Source: Christensenella sp. UBA4626
GTDB lineage: Bacteria; Bacillota; Clostridia; Christensenellales; UBA1242
Assembly (NCBI GenBank): GCA_002406115.1
Contig: DHNC01000008.1
Coordinates: forward strand, 1 to 9,518
Length of the DNA: 9,518 nt
Direction of reading: 5' to 3'
Below are positions 1-5,619 of the stretch, one piece after another. The notes beneath the pieces were generated by a model. That model worked only from the letters and a program-made list of their open reading frames with translations. It made no database searches and was not told the DNA's origin. Both the position numbers and the translations under genes were made by a program. Each line of letters opens with the position of its first letter. The stretch's first letter is position 1.

Positions 1-6
1 AAAAAT

Positions 7-47
7 ATTTGATGTCAAATTTTGGTGCATTTGATGTCAAAATTTGG
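7..47. repeat. Short AT-rich direct repeat, two copies
   Basis: Two near-identical 19-bp copies lie at 7-25 and 29-47, sharing ATTTGATGTCAAA and TTTGG, with a period of 22 bp. They differ by one A/T change. No gene is seen in 1-148. The repeat lies beyond the tRNA terminator and may continue to the left of the window. Function unknown. Confidence 0.5.
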
Positions 48-148
48 AGTAAAATTTTTGATTTTAAGACACTTAAATTGCTAAAAATCAGATTTTAGCA
101 AAAGCCCTGAAATGCCCGAAATTACTGGGTTTTAGCCACTTTTTAGAT

Positions 149-175
149 AAAAAAATGAGAGCGAATTTCGCTCTC
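149..175 (-). terminator. Intrinsic terminator of the tRNA unit
   Basis: On the minus strand, GAGAGCGAA and its complement TTCGCTCTC (157-165 and 167-175) form a hairpin followed by a run of seven T residues (149-155 read as A on the plus strand). It lies 6 bp past the 3' end of tRNA-Ile, as expected for the end of the tRNA transcript. Confidence 0.8.
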
Positions 176-180
176 AAATT

Positions 181-257
181 TGGTAGGATTGAGTGGACTC
201 GAACCACCGACCCCCACCTTATCAGGGTGGTGCTCTAACCAGCTGAGCTACAATCCT
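181..257 (-). tRNA. tRNA-Ile (anticodon GAT)
   Basis: A complete 77-nt cloverleaf is readable on the minus strand. The acceptor AGGATTG pairs with CAATCCT, then a discriminator A and an encoded CCA (181-183). The D arm contains GCTCAGCTGGTTAGAGC. The anticodon stem CCACC/GGTGG encloses the loop CTGATAA, giving anticodon GAT. The T arm carries the GGTTCGAGTCC type sequence. It is the last gene of a minus-strand unit whose first gene is tRNA-Ala, and it is followed at once by an intrinsic terminator. Confidence 0.95.
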
Positions 258-320
258 ATATGTTTGTTTTAACGACTTTAACAACTGTCGCGGACTTGCT
301 ACAAATCGGTCTTGCACGCC

Positions 321-359
321 TTATCAGGGTGGTGCTCTAACCTGCTGAGCTACATCTCT
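321..359 (-). pseudogene. Truncated tRNA-Ile-like 5' half
   Basis: On the minus strand this reads as a tRNA 5' half: acceptor strand AGAGATG, the D arm GCTCAGCAGGTTAGAGC, the 5' anticodon stem CCACC and the loop CTGATAA (GAT). After the loop the sequence diverges: there is no good 3' anticodon stem, T arm or acceptor partner. It aligns without gaps to 219-257 of the intact tRNA-Ile with only a few differences, mostly in the acceptor strand. The segment 325-359 is identical over 35 bp to 490-524. It is a broken copy, not a functional tRNA. Confidence 0.7.
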
Positions 360-398
360 ATATTAAATTGTTATGTTTTAATGAGTTCATCTCTCAAA

Positions 399-452
399 CT
401 CACCCAGATAAGGTGGGAACCCACTTATAAGGCAATCGCAAGCGATTATGCC
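399..452. other. Inverted anticodon-arm fragment and hairpin
   Basis: Positions 399-417 resemble the tRNA-Ile anticodon arm in plus-strand sense (ACCC, GATAAGGTGGG), opposite in orientation to the neighbouring fragments. ATAAGGTGGG can pair with CCCACTTAT just downstream. A second hairpin follows at 431-452, in which GGCAATCGC faces GCGATTATGCC. This is part of the scrambled tRNA-derived spacer between the two tRNA genes. Confidence 0.4.
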
Positions 453-489
453 TTGGCGTTCGCATGAAACTTCGTAACATGCTCGGCAA

Positions 490-524
490 CAGGGTGGTGC
501 TCTAACCTGCTGAGCTACATCTCT
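490..524 (-). pseudogene. Second truncated tRNA 5' half
   Basis: This 35-bp segment is identical to 325-359 and again reads on the minus strand as AGAGATG, D arm and 5' anticodon stem. The copy ends inside the anticodon loop (after CTG) and the sequence downstream differs from the other copy. No T arm or 3' acceptor strand follows. It is probably a duplication remnant from the tRNA region. Confidence 0.7.
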
Positions 525-565
525 TCGTCGCAATTCGCCTTTTGGCGGGTTTGCTTCTAGTTATC

Positions 566-592
566 GCAAACGTCCGCTTGTTAGGCGTTTGC
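566..592. repeat. GCAAACG/CGTTTGC hairpin
   Basis: GCAAACG (566-572) is followed after 13 bp by its exact complement CGTTTGC (586-592). A smaller hairpin, CGCC-TTTT-GGCG, lies just before it at 536-547. Neither has a clear T tract on either strand. Hairpins with a GTTTGC/GCAAAC core recur elsewhere in this window. Confidence 0.5.
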
Positions 593-686
593 TCCTCTTA
601 CAAAGTGGCAACAAGGTTTCCCCTTTGTGAACCCCTTCAATAAAAGGTGTTGGAATATTTTGAATATTTGTCTGGCTAGTCCAAGA

Positions 687-699
687 CTGGTGGAGAATA
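687..699. repeat. Duplicate of the tRNA-Ala 3' end
   Basis: The 13 bp CTGGTGGAGAATA occur here and again at 763-775, where they are the CCA end, discriminator and 3' acceptor strand of tRNA-Ala. The copy lies about 76 bp downstream of the gene. It could be a relic of a duplicated tRNA or a very short attachment-like repeat, but no integrase is in the window and 13 bp is short for an att site. Confidence 0.45.
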
Positions 700-725
700 A
701 ATACATTACTCCAACTCGCAATTCA

Positions 726-754
726 TTCGCAAACAAATTGATTTTGTTTGCGAA
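726..754. repeat. Perfect 12-bp hairpin after tRNA-Ala
   Basis: TTCGCAAACAAA (726-737) and TTTGTTTGCGAA (743-754) are exact complements separated by 5 nt. The hairpin begins 9 bp past the tRNA-Ala 3' end on the minus strand. It has no T run on the exit side, so it looks more like a processing or repeat structure than a terminator. Confidence 0.55.
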
Positions 755-763
755 CGTATGCTC

Positions 764-840
764 TGGTGGAGAATATCGGATTCGAACCGATGACCCCTTG
801 CTTGCAAGGCAAGTGCTCTAGCCAACTGAGCTAATCCCCC
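764..840 (-). tRNA. tRNA-Ala (anticodon TGC)
   Basis: A complete 77-nt cloverleaf lies on the minus strand. The acceptor GGGGGAT pairs with ATTCTCC (two G-U pairs), with discriminator A and encoded CCA at 764-766. The D arm is GCTCAGTTGGCTAGAGC. The stem CTTGC/GCAAG carries the loop CTTGCAA, giving anticodon TGC. The T arm contains GGTTCGAATCC. It is preceded on its own strand by a near-consensus promoter at 875-903 and is the first gene of a unit ending with tRNA-Ile. Confidence 0.95.
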
Positions 841-874
841 AAAATTTGACGCATTTCATAGCAAATGCAAATTT

Positions 875-903
875 ATATTAGCAATTTAAAAAATGTTTGT
901 CAA
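875..903 (-). promoter_or_regulatory. Sigma-A promoter of the tRNA unit
   Basis: On the minus strand a -35 TTGACA (898-903) and a -10 TAATAT (875-880) are separated by exactly 17 bp. Transcription would begin near 868, about 28 bp before the mature tRNA-Ala 5' end at 840. The direction and spacing fit the tRNA-Ala to tRNA-Ile unit. Confidence 0.7.
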
Positions 904-972
904 TAATTTTTTACAATTTTTTCAAAAAAATTTAACAAACTTGCTTTTGTTTTCCGTCTAACCATATTTTGC

Positions 973-1002
973 GGTCAATCGTCACATATTTGACCTGTCA
1001 AA
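973..1002. promoter_or_regulatory. TTGAC/GTCAA palindrome upstream of rbr
   Basis: TTTGAC-CT-GTCAAA (989-1002) is a perfect inverted repeat. An overlapping larger one is formed by GGTCAA (973-978) and TTGACC (990-995). It lies about 85 bp before the rubrerythrin start. No good -10 follows at the right distance, so it looks more like an operator than a -35. A weak promoter candidate upstream is TTGCTT (941-946) with ATATTT (964-969), spacer 17. Similar palindromes occur at 5677 and 6885. Confidence 0.35.
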
Positions 1003-1087
1003 ATAAAAAACGAGGTTGGTTCGCTAGATTTTTGCTTCAATCGTTTAATTTTGCCCGTTTTGGATAAGATTTAAAAGTGGAGGGAAT

Positions 1088-1714
1088 ATGGATTTTCAAC
1101 AAAGCAAAACAAAGGAAAATTTGGCACGTTCATTTGCCAGCGAATGCATGGAGGGTGCAAGATATCAGTTTTTGGCAAAAATGGCACAGCAGCAAGGATA
1201 TGAATATTTAAGCAATTTAATTCGCACAATTGCACACAACGAAATGGCACACGCTCAGCAATTTTTCAACAAAATAAACGAGCATGGCGGGCAGGATACT
1301 CAAAACATTGAAATAAATGCGGGCTATCCTTTCAAACAGGGCGCAGATTTGTGTGAAACTTTAAAATTGGAGGCTCACAACGAAGAGATGAGTTCGGAGT
1401 CTATTTATCCAACCTTTGCAGACATCGCCCGAGATGAGGGGTTTAAGGATGTGGCAGAGTTGTTTGACATGGTTGCCAAAGTGGAAAAAACTCACCAACG
1501 CACACTGGAAAAACTTGCGGAAGGGTTAAAATGCAACTGCTTGTATAAATGCAATTGCGGCGATGCGTGCTTTAAATGCGACGAATGCGGCACAATCATT
1601 CAAGATAAGCAAGCCCCTAAAAAATGCCCGCTTTGCAACATGGAGCAAGGCTACTATCGCATAGATTTCAGCCTGATAGGCAACGGCAAACACCGCACAA
1701 AACCAAACCAATAA
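1088..1714 (+). CDS. rbr: Rubrerythrin (diiron peroxidase with rubredoxin-like tail)
   Basis: This 208-residue cytoplasmic protein probably reduces hydrogen peroxide with electrons passed through its rubredoxin-like iron site, a common oxygen defence of anaerobes. Residues 1-147 form the ferritin-like four-helix domain. Likely diiron ligands are E19, the E52-x-x-H55 pair, a glutamate in LEAHNEE (95-100) and the E133-x-x-H136 pair. The C-terminus has the rubredoxin knuckles C164-x-x-C167 and C180-P-x-C183. Between the two domains five extra cysteines occur (149, 151, 155, 157, 161), which is not usual for the family. The start ATG follows the ribosome binding site GTGGAGGG (1077-1084) at good spacing. 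The gene stands alone, and a repeat-rich spacer follows it. The family call is firm; the role of the extra cysteines is unknown. Confidence 0.95.
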   Translation: MDFQQSKTKENLARSFASECMEGARYQFLAKMAQQQGYEYLSNLIRTIAHNEMAHAQQFFNKINEHGGQDTQNIEINAGYPFKQGADLCETLKLEAHNEEMSSESIYPTFADIARDEGFKDVAELFDMVAKVEKTHQRTLEKLAEGLKCNCLYKCNCGDACFKCDECGTIIQDKQAPKKCPLCNMEQGYYRIDFSLIGNGKHRTKPNQ

Positions 1715-1753
1715 ACAAAAAGGTACACTTTTAATATTTATCTCGTCATCAGT

Positions 1754-1828
1754 CTCGTGTCGTGTCCCCATCAACCGCCCCTAAAAACATAAGTTTTTTG
1801 GGGACCCCATAGGGACACAAGGTGAGAG
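1754..1828. repeat. Nested palindromic intergenic repeat
   Basis: An outer inverted repeat GTGTCCC (1762-1768) / GGGACAC (1812-1818) encloses an inner hairpin in which CCCCTAAAAAC (1778-1788) faces GTTTTTTGGGG (1793-1803) with one mismatch. The inner hairpin could also end the rbr transcript. Its GGGGACCCCA tail and inner hairpin recur in reverse orientation at 4497-4531. The right edge, GGGACACAAGGTGA, resembles 4735-4749. No gene is present. Confidence 0.55.
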
Positions 1829-1844
1829 GATTTGCTGGGGTGTT

Positions 1845-1937
1845 GTCATCCTGAGCGGAGCGAATGACCTGAACAATTTTCATTAGAAAATTTTCAGATC
1901 CTAGCGTAGTCGAAGGATCTTGTGCCGCAGGCACTTT
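1845..1937. repeat. MITE-like intergenic repeat, copy 1
   Basis: This element starts with GTCATCCTGAGCGGAGCG and contains AGCGTAGTCGAAGGATCT and the hairpin GTGCC-GCA-GGCAC. The same order of blocks is found at 4137-4190. The present copy has about 41 bp of extra sequence between the first two blocks, including an imperfect inverted repeat around AGAAAATTTTC. Repeats with GTCATYCTGAGC and GTAGTCGAAG blocks are common in bacterial intergenic DNA and often give spurious protein calls. No transposase is present. Confidence 0.65.
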
Positions 1938-1991
1938 GGAACTAAAAAGTCAGCAAAAAGTACAATTTCTCAAAAACATTGTGCAATTTGC

Positions 1992-2021
1992 TTGACTAAA
2001 AAAGTTTAAACGACTTAAAAT
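1992..2021 (+). promoter_or_regulatory. Promoter of the surface protein gene
   Basis: A -35 TTGACT (1992-1997) and a -10 TAAAAT (2016-2021) are separated by 18 bp. Transcription would begin around 2028, which coincides with an upstream ATG. Either the message is nearly leaderless from that ATG, or the G tract lies in the untranslated leader of an mRNA translated from 2098. Confidence 0.5.
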
Positions 2022-2064
2022 ACAAGTATGAAGATAGGGGGAAAAGCAACCCCAAACCGCCGTA

Positions 2065-2074
2065 GGGGGGGGGG
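2065..2074 (+). promoter_or_regulatory. G10 homopolymer, likely phase-variation tract
   Basis: Ten consecutive G residues lie between an upstream ATG (2028) and the annotated start (2098). From 2028 the frame reads MKIGGKATPNRRRGGGSVNI and stops at 2088-2090. With nine or twelve G residues it would instead join the long ORF in frame, giving a basic n-region in front of the hydrophobic signal core. The present length is therefore out of frame for the extended protein. A homopolymer sequencing error cannot be excluded. Confidence 0.6.
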
Positions 2075-2097
2075 TAGCGTTAACATTTAAGGTAGCA

Positions 2098-4035
2098 ATG
2101 CTTTTCATTGCTGTTTTTTTAGGCGTAGGTTTAACCTATGCCTATTTTACTGCCACCGCCAAGGACAAACAGGAAATACATTTTGCCAACATTTCCGTGG
2201 ACTTTGTGGACAGCAACGATGTTTACACAACAAATCTATTTAAGGGTCAAAGCATAGGCAAATTGCAACCTGGGCAAAGCGTCCCAATCAACAATGTGTA
2301 CGTAAAAAACATTGGCGAATACGATATTTATGCAATTTACAAATTAACCCTCACCATAACAAAATACGAGGCAACCCAAGCGGAAACATTTACATATTGG
2401 TACAACTTAGACGGTGACCCACTAACAGGTGATGAAAGTAGCACAACAGACAAGGCAACTTACCTTGCAATATCCAACAAAATTCAAACAAATTTAACAC
2501 TAAAAATTTCGGATGCGCTAGACAATAGTTACAAAAAAGCATCAGCAAATATAAACTTAGAAGTGCTTGCAATTCAGGCACTGATTAAGGAAAATTCAAA
2601 TTTGGACGAAGCAATCCAAGCTTGTCAACTGCTCATTAAAAATCAAGACACACCAGATGTAGAACACACTCTTTACATCCGCCCAAACGGCGGTACATAC
2701 AACGATTCAACCGAAACTTTAACAGTCAGCCAAGACCGAAGTTCCTCCCTAGAAATAGGCACACCAACCCGCACAGGTTACACTTTCACTGGTTGGACGC
2801 TCACAGGTGACGGCAGTCTCAACGGCTCAACTTACACATTTGGCAAATCCGTCGGCAGCCTGACCGCACAGTGGCAAGCAAACACCTATACGATTTCTTT
2901 AAACTACAACAATGGTTTTGCCCATGATATATCAAAATGGTTAAAAAACACTCATGTTGATAGCACTATGAAATTTGCATATGATAGCTTAACGTGTATG
3001 AATACAATAAATATCAACACGATGGGTGGATGGGAAATTGTAGGAACACCGATTTCCGTAAAAGAAAATACGAATTACACAATAACGTTTGACTATGAAA
3101 CTCCAACCTATTCAACATTGAGCGGTTATTCAAATTCTGTCATTCAAATTTTAACTTATTCGCCGGTTACAGCGGATAGTGAATGTTCTAGCATATCAAT
3201 AGCACAGGCGGAATTAAAATCAAATGCAAAAGAAACATCCACCATAACATTCAATTCTGGCTCTTATACAACTTTGTACTTTGCTTTAAATCATGGATAT
3301 ATGGCGGATGATCAGACTTTGACCTATAAAATAGGTAATTTTAATATAATTCAACAATCAGATATAGAGTATGATGCGATATATGGCACACTTCCAACCC
3401 CAACAAGAGAGGGCTGTACATTCAATGGTTGGTATAAAGGTTATGAAACTAACGCCACTGGTGATTATTGGGCTTGGGGAAAAATAACTAAACAAATAGT
3501 ACAAGAAAATTTCAAACCTAATACAACTTACAAATTGTCTTATTACTTAAAATTAGATGAAGAATTGCCTTCAGGTTATTCATATAGCCAAACAAGTCAA
3601 TGGGGAAACATTGGATATAGAGTGGGCTCAGATGGCTATGCTTGGGATATGTTTGCGCAAACAAGAATTCATGATTTGACAGGCGATAATCCAGTTGTAG
3701 GGCAATATTATTATAAAGAAGCAGAATTTACGACGCCAGCAGACATTTCTGATATGGTGTTCGTATTCTACACATTTAGATGCGAAGATAGTTCAGGCAA
3801 TGGCAAAGTTTTGTCTGGCACATTTAAAGACATGAGATTTATAAGCAAAGACGATGCAGATAAAGTAACCTCATCAACAGTGGTTACAGCAACCGCAAAC
3901 CATACTTTGTTTGCAGACTGGACAAGAAATGAAACGACCAGCACAACTGACATAACAAAAGAGAATGAGCAAACCTCATCTCAGATTGAAAATCAAACAA
4001 TCGTTTTACCAAGCAAGCAAAAATGGGTTGAATAA
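2098..4035 (+). CDS. Secreted modular surface protein: TasA/camelysin-like N-terminus with InlB-type repeats
   Basis: The 645-residue product begins with a hydrophobic segment (2-21) ending in GLTYAYFTA, typical of SipW-type signal sequences of TasA/camelysin proteins. A TasA-like beta domain follows (about 25-180), including the NIGEYDIYAIYKL type strand. Residues 191-262 form a Listeria-Bacteroides (InlB B, Flg_new) repeat with GYTFTGW and LTAQW. A second repeat appears split: its start (TYTISLNYNNG, 263-273), middle (YDAIYGTLPTPTRE and NGWY, 425-447) and end (VTSSTVVTATANHTLFADW, 588-607) are separated by two beta-rich inserts of about 150 and 140 residues that resemble carbohydrate-binding jelly-roll modules. 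The tail is rich in S, T, N and Q, with no LPXTG motif and no C-terminal membrane anchor. The start at 2098 follows AAGG at 5 nt, but the natural start is probably 2028 (MKIGG), separated by a G10 tract that breaks the frame. Probably an adhesin or sugar-binding matrix protein. Confidence 0.75.
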   Translation: MLFIAVFLGVGLTYAYFTATAKDKQEIHFANISVDFVDSNDVYTTNLFKGQSIGKLQPGQSVPINNVYVKNIGEYDIYAIYKLTLTITKYEATQAETFTYWYNLDGDPLTGDESSTTDKATYLAISNKIQTNLTLKISDALDNSYKKASANINLEVLAIQALIKENSNLDEAIQACQLLIKNQDTPDVEHTLYIRPNGGTYNDSTETLTVSQDRSSSLEIGTPTRTGYTFTGWTLTGDGSLNGSTYTFGKSVGSLTAQWQANTYTISLNYNNGFAHDISKWLKNTHVDSTMKFAYDSLTCMNTININTMGGWEIVGTPISVKENTNYTITFDYETPTYSTLSGYSNSVIQILTYSPVTADSECSSISIAQAELKSNAKETSTITFNSGSYTTLYFALNHGYMADDQTLTYKIGNFNIIQQSDIEYDAIYGTLPTPTREGCTFNGWYKGYETNATGDYWAWGKITKQIVQENFKPNTTYKLSYYLKLDEELPSGYSYSQTSQWGNIGYRVGSDGYAWDMFAQTRIHDLTGDNPVVGQYYYKEAEFTTPADISDMVFVFYTFRCEDSSGNGKVLSGTFKDMRFISKDDADKVTSSTVVTATANHTLFADWTRNETTSTTDITKENEQTSSQIENQTIVLPSKQKWVE

Positions 4036-4083
4036 AGGTTTAAACATTAAAAATATTTAAATCTTCTTAAATGTTAATATATT

Positions 4084-4115
4084 AAAAAAGTGACAATATA
4101 AATTGCCACTTTTTT
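4084..4115 (+). terminator. Terminator after the surface protein gene
   Basis: AAAAAAGTGACAAT and ATTGCCACTTTTTT form a hairpin with one mismatch and a 4-nt loop (4098-4101), ending in six T residues. It begins 49 bp past the stop codon. The A run on the left side makes it potentially usable from both strands. Confidence 0.8.
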
Positions 4116-4136
4116 GTTATACAAGCATAGCATTCT

Positions 4137-4273
4137 GTCATTCTGAGCGGAGCGATAGCGTAGTCGAAGAATCTTGTGCTGCAGGCACTTTTGATGATAA
4201 CGTCATTTGTTCAAAATCTCGCTACGCTCGAAAGATTCTTCACTTCAAAACTACGTATCTCGTTCAGAATGAC
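4137..4273. repeat. MITE-like element, copy 2, with terminal inverted repeats
   Basis: A 137-bp element is bounded by perfect 10-bp inverted ends, GTCATTCTGA (4137-4146) and TCAGAATGAC (4264-4273). Inside are AGCGTAGTCGAAGAATCT, the hairpin GTGCTGCAGGCAC, and near the right end GCTACGCTCGAAAGATTCTTC, which mirrors the left block. It shares its first half with 1845-1937. It encodes no transposase; movement, if any, would need one supplied elsewhere. Confidence 0.7.
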
Positions 4274-4303
4274 AACGTTAAGCTTTTTTCTATATATTCG
4301 TCT

Positions 4304-4389
4304 GTCAAGTTGAGCGAAGTCGAAACATCTCTATGCTTCGCACAGGCTTATCTTTTGTCCCGAGACCCTTCGACTACGCTTAGGGTGAC
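4304..4389. repeat. Short MITE-like element, copy 3
   Basis: An 86-bp inverted repeat begins with GTCAAGTTGAGCGAAGTCGAA and ends with TTCGACTACGCTTAGGGTGAC. The arms match at the GTCA end, AGCG and AGTCGAA blocks. It belongs to the same family as 4137-4273 but has a different, shorter centre. Confidence 0.6.
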
Positions 4390-4784
4390 ATCGCAATTAC
4401 ATTACTTTTGCTCGTCCGCCCCTAGTGAGCGGGCGGGGGACCACGTCGCATCTGTCGCTTTTGCTAGTTTGCTGTTCGCAAACATAAACTAAATTTGGGG
4501 ACCCCACAAAACGAATGTTTTGAGGGGAAGAGGAATAGGCAAACATAAGGCGAGTATTTGCGATAAGCAAATCCGCTAAAGTGCAGCCTATGACGTTGTT
4601 GCTCCTTATCCCACAAAATCTCACGCTTTTGCGGGAGCCCTAATAAAGCGATGGATGACGACGTGGTGGTGGGGTTGTTATAAAAACTACCCTTTGTTAA
4701 AACGCAAGCGTTTTACCAACCTTCCCCTCACAAGGGGACACGAGGCGAAGAAGTCCTTTGTAAAATCTCGCATAATAAATAAAT
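4390..4784. other. Non-coding mosaic of hairpin repeats
   Basis: No convincing gene is present here. Recognisable inverted repeats, in order, are: GTCCGCCC with GGGCGGGGGAC (4414-4442), GTTTGC/GCAAAC (4467-4483), the hairpin CCCCACAAAAC-GAAT-GTTTTGAGGGG (4502-4527), ATTTGC/GCAAAT (4556-4571), GCTCC/GGAGC with an inner CCCACAAAA/TTTTGCGGG (4601-4638), AAAACGC/GCGTTTT (4699-4714), and CCCCTCACAAGGGG with ACACGAGGCGAAG (4724-4751). The 4497-4531 piece is a reverse copy of the core at 1775-1810. Confidence 0.5.
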
Positions 4785-5585
4785 CTATTTCTGACTGGTT
4801 GGAGTAATCCTAAATATTGTACCACGTTGCTCGTGGTGGGCGAGGTCAAGGCGGATGTCACGGTTTGGGATGATGTTTTTGCTTTCCAAATAGGTGGCAA
4901 TTGTGCCAACGGCGAGGTTTGTTGTGTTGCTGTGCTCGCTAATGTGGCTGAGGACGACCAATCTTGTGCCAGTTTTAACCAATTTTTCGATTGCTTTGGC
5001 TGATTGAATGTTGCTCAAATGTCCGTGTCCGCCGCTAATTCTGCGTTTTAAAAATGGAGGATAGCCGGGGTAGGACATAAGCATTTCGGGGTCGTAATTC
5101 GCTTCCAAATAAACCAAGGCACTTGACTTGATAACGTCAAATGTAGCGTCAGAAAATTCGCCCAAGTCGGTGCAAACGGACACAACCGCATCCTCTTCAC
5201 TCACACGATAACCAACGCAAAATTTGCTGTCGTGAGGGAGTGGAAATGGCTGAATGTGTAGGTCAAAAATATCGAAATCCGAATTGTAAAATATAAAATT
5301 GTCTGGGTCGACGTGGATTTGGTTCATCAAAACCTCTTTAATATTTTCATGTGCATAAATCTTTGTGCTGTAAGTGCGGACAAACTTTTCAACGCCCTTG
5401 ATATGGTCGCTATGCTCGTGTGTAATCAAAATCCCGTCAATTGTGGCTGGGTCAACCTGCAATTCGTTCAAAGCATTAAAAATATATGAAAAAGGCTTGC
5501 CATTATCAATCAAAATCCTGGCATTTTTTGTTTCAATATAAGTGGAATTGCCACTGCTTCCGCTTGCCAAATTGCAAATTCGCAT
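4785..5585 (-). CDS. yycJ: MBL-fold metallo-hydrolase, WalJ/YycJ (VicX) family
   Basis: From the ATG at 5585 the product has 266 residues and opens with MRICNLASGSSGNSTYI, the usual N-terminus of this family. The metal-binding motif T-H-E-H-S-D-H-I-K-G holds H56, H58, D60 and H61. Further family landmarks are a histidine at PLPHDSK, CTDLGEF, GHGHLSN and LSHISEHSN. Members are cytoplasmic metal-dependent hydrolases, often encoded in walRK operons; nuclease activity has been proposed for some. Here the gene stands alone, with no walRK neighbours. The frame stays open to a TTG at 5684, but residues before the ATG at 5585 do not look like the family, and a promoter candidate (5620-5648) lies between. 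No clear ribosome binding site precedes 5585. Family assignment is firm; the exact function is not. Confidence 0.85.
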   Translation of the reverse strand: MRICNLASGSSGNSTYIETKNARILIDNGKPFSYIFNALNELQVDPATIDGILITHEHSDHIKGVEKFVRTYSTKIYAHENIKEVLMNQIHVDPDNFIFYNSDFDIFDLHIQPFPLPHDSKFCVGYRVSEEDAVVSVCTDLGEFSDATFDVIKSSALVYLEANYDPEMLMSYPGYPPFLKRRISGGHGHLSNIQSAKAIEKLVKTGTRLVVLSHISEHSNTTNLAVGTIATYLESKNIIPNRDIRLDLAHHEQRGTIFRITPTSQK

Positions 5586-5619
5586 ACGCACATTGTAACA
5601 AAGTTCAACAAATTTTGCA

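Noticed and set aside
687..775. Integrated element with att sites at tRNA-Ala
   Set aside because: The duplicated 13 bp enclose only about 60 bp with no integrase or cargo, so integration is not supported.
627..821. 64-residue plus-strand ORF ending in GGEYRIRTDDPLLARQVL
   Set aside because: It reads antisense through tRNA-Ala; this peptide ending is a familiar artefact of translating a tRNA on the wrong strand. No ribosome binding site precedes it.
1749..1934. 61-residue minus-strand ORF between rbr and the surface protein gene
   Set aside because: It lies wholly within the palindromic and MITE-like repeats at 1754-1937, and its sequence is the translation of those repeats.
4103..4492. 129-residue plus-strand ORF containing CHSERSDSVVEESC
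   Set aside because: It is a translation of repeat elements at 4137-4389 and their neighbours, starts inside a terminator stem, and lacks a ribosome binding site. Peptides of this type are common spurious calls from such repeats.
4397..4624. 75-residue minus-strand ORF in the hairpin mosaic
   Set aside because: It is made of inverted repeats, with no ribosome binding site and no recognisable domain.
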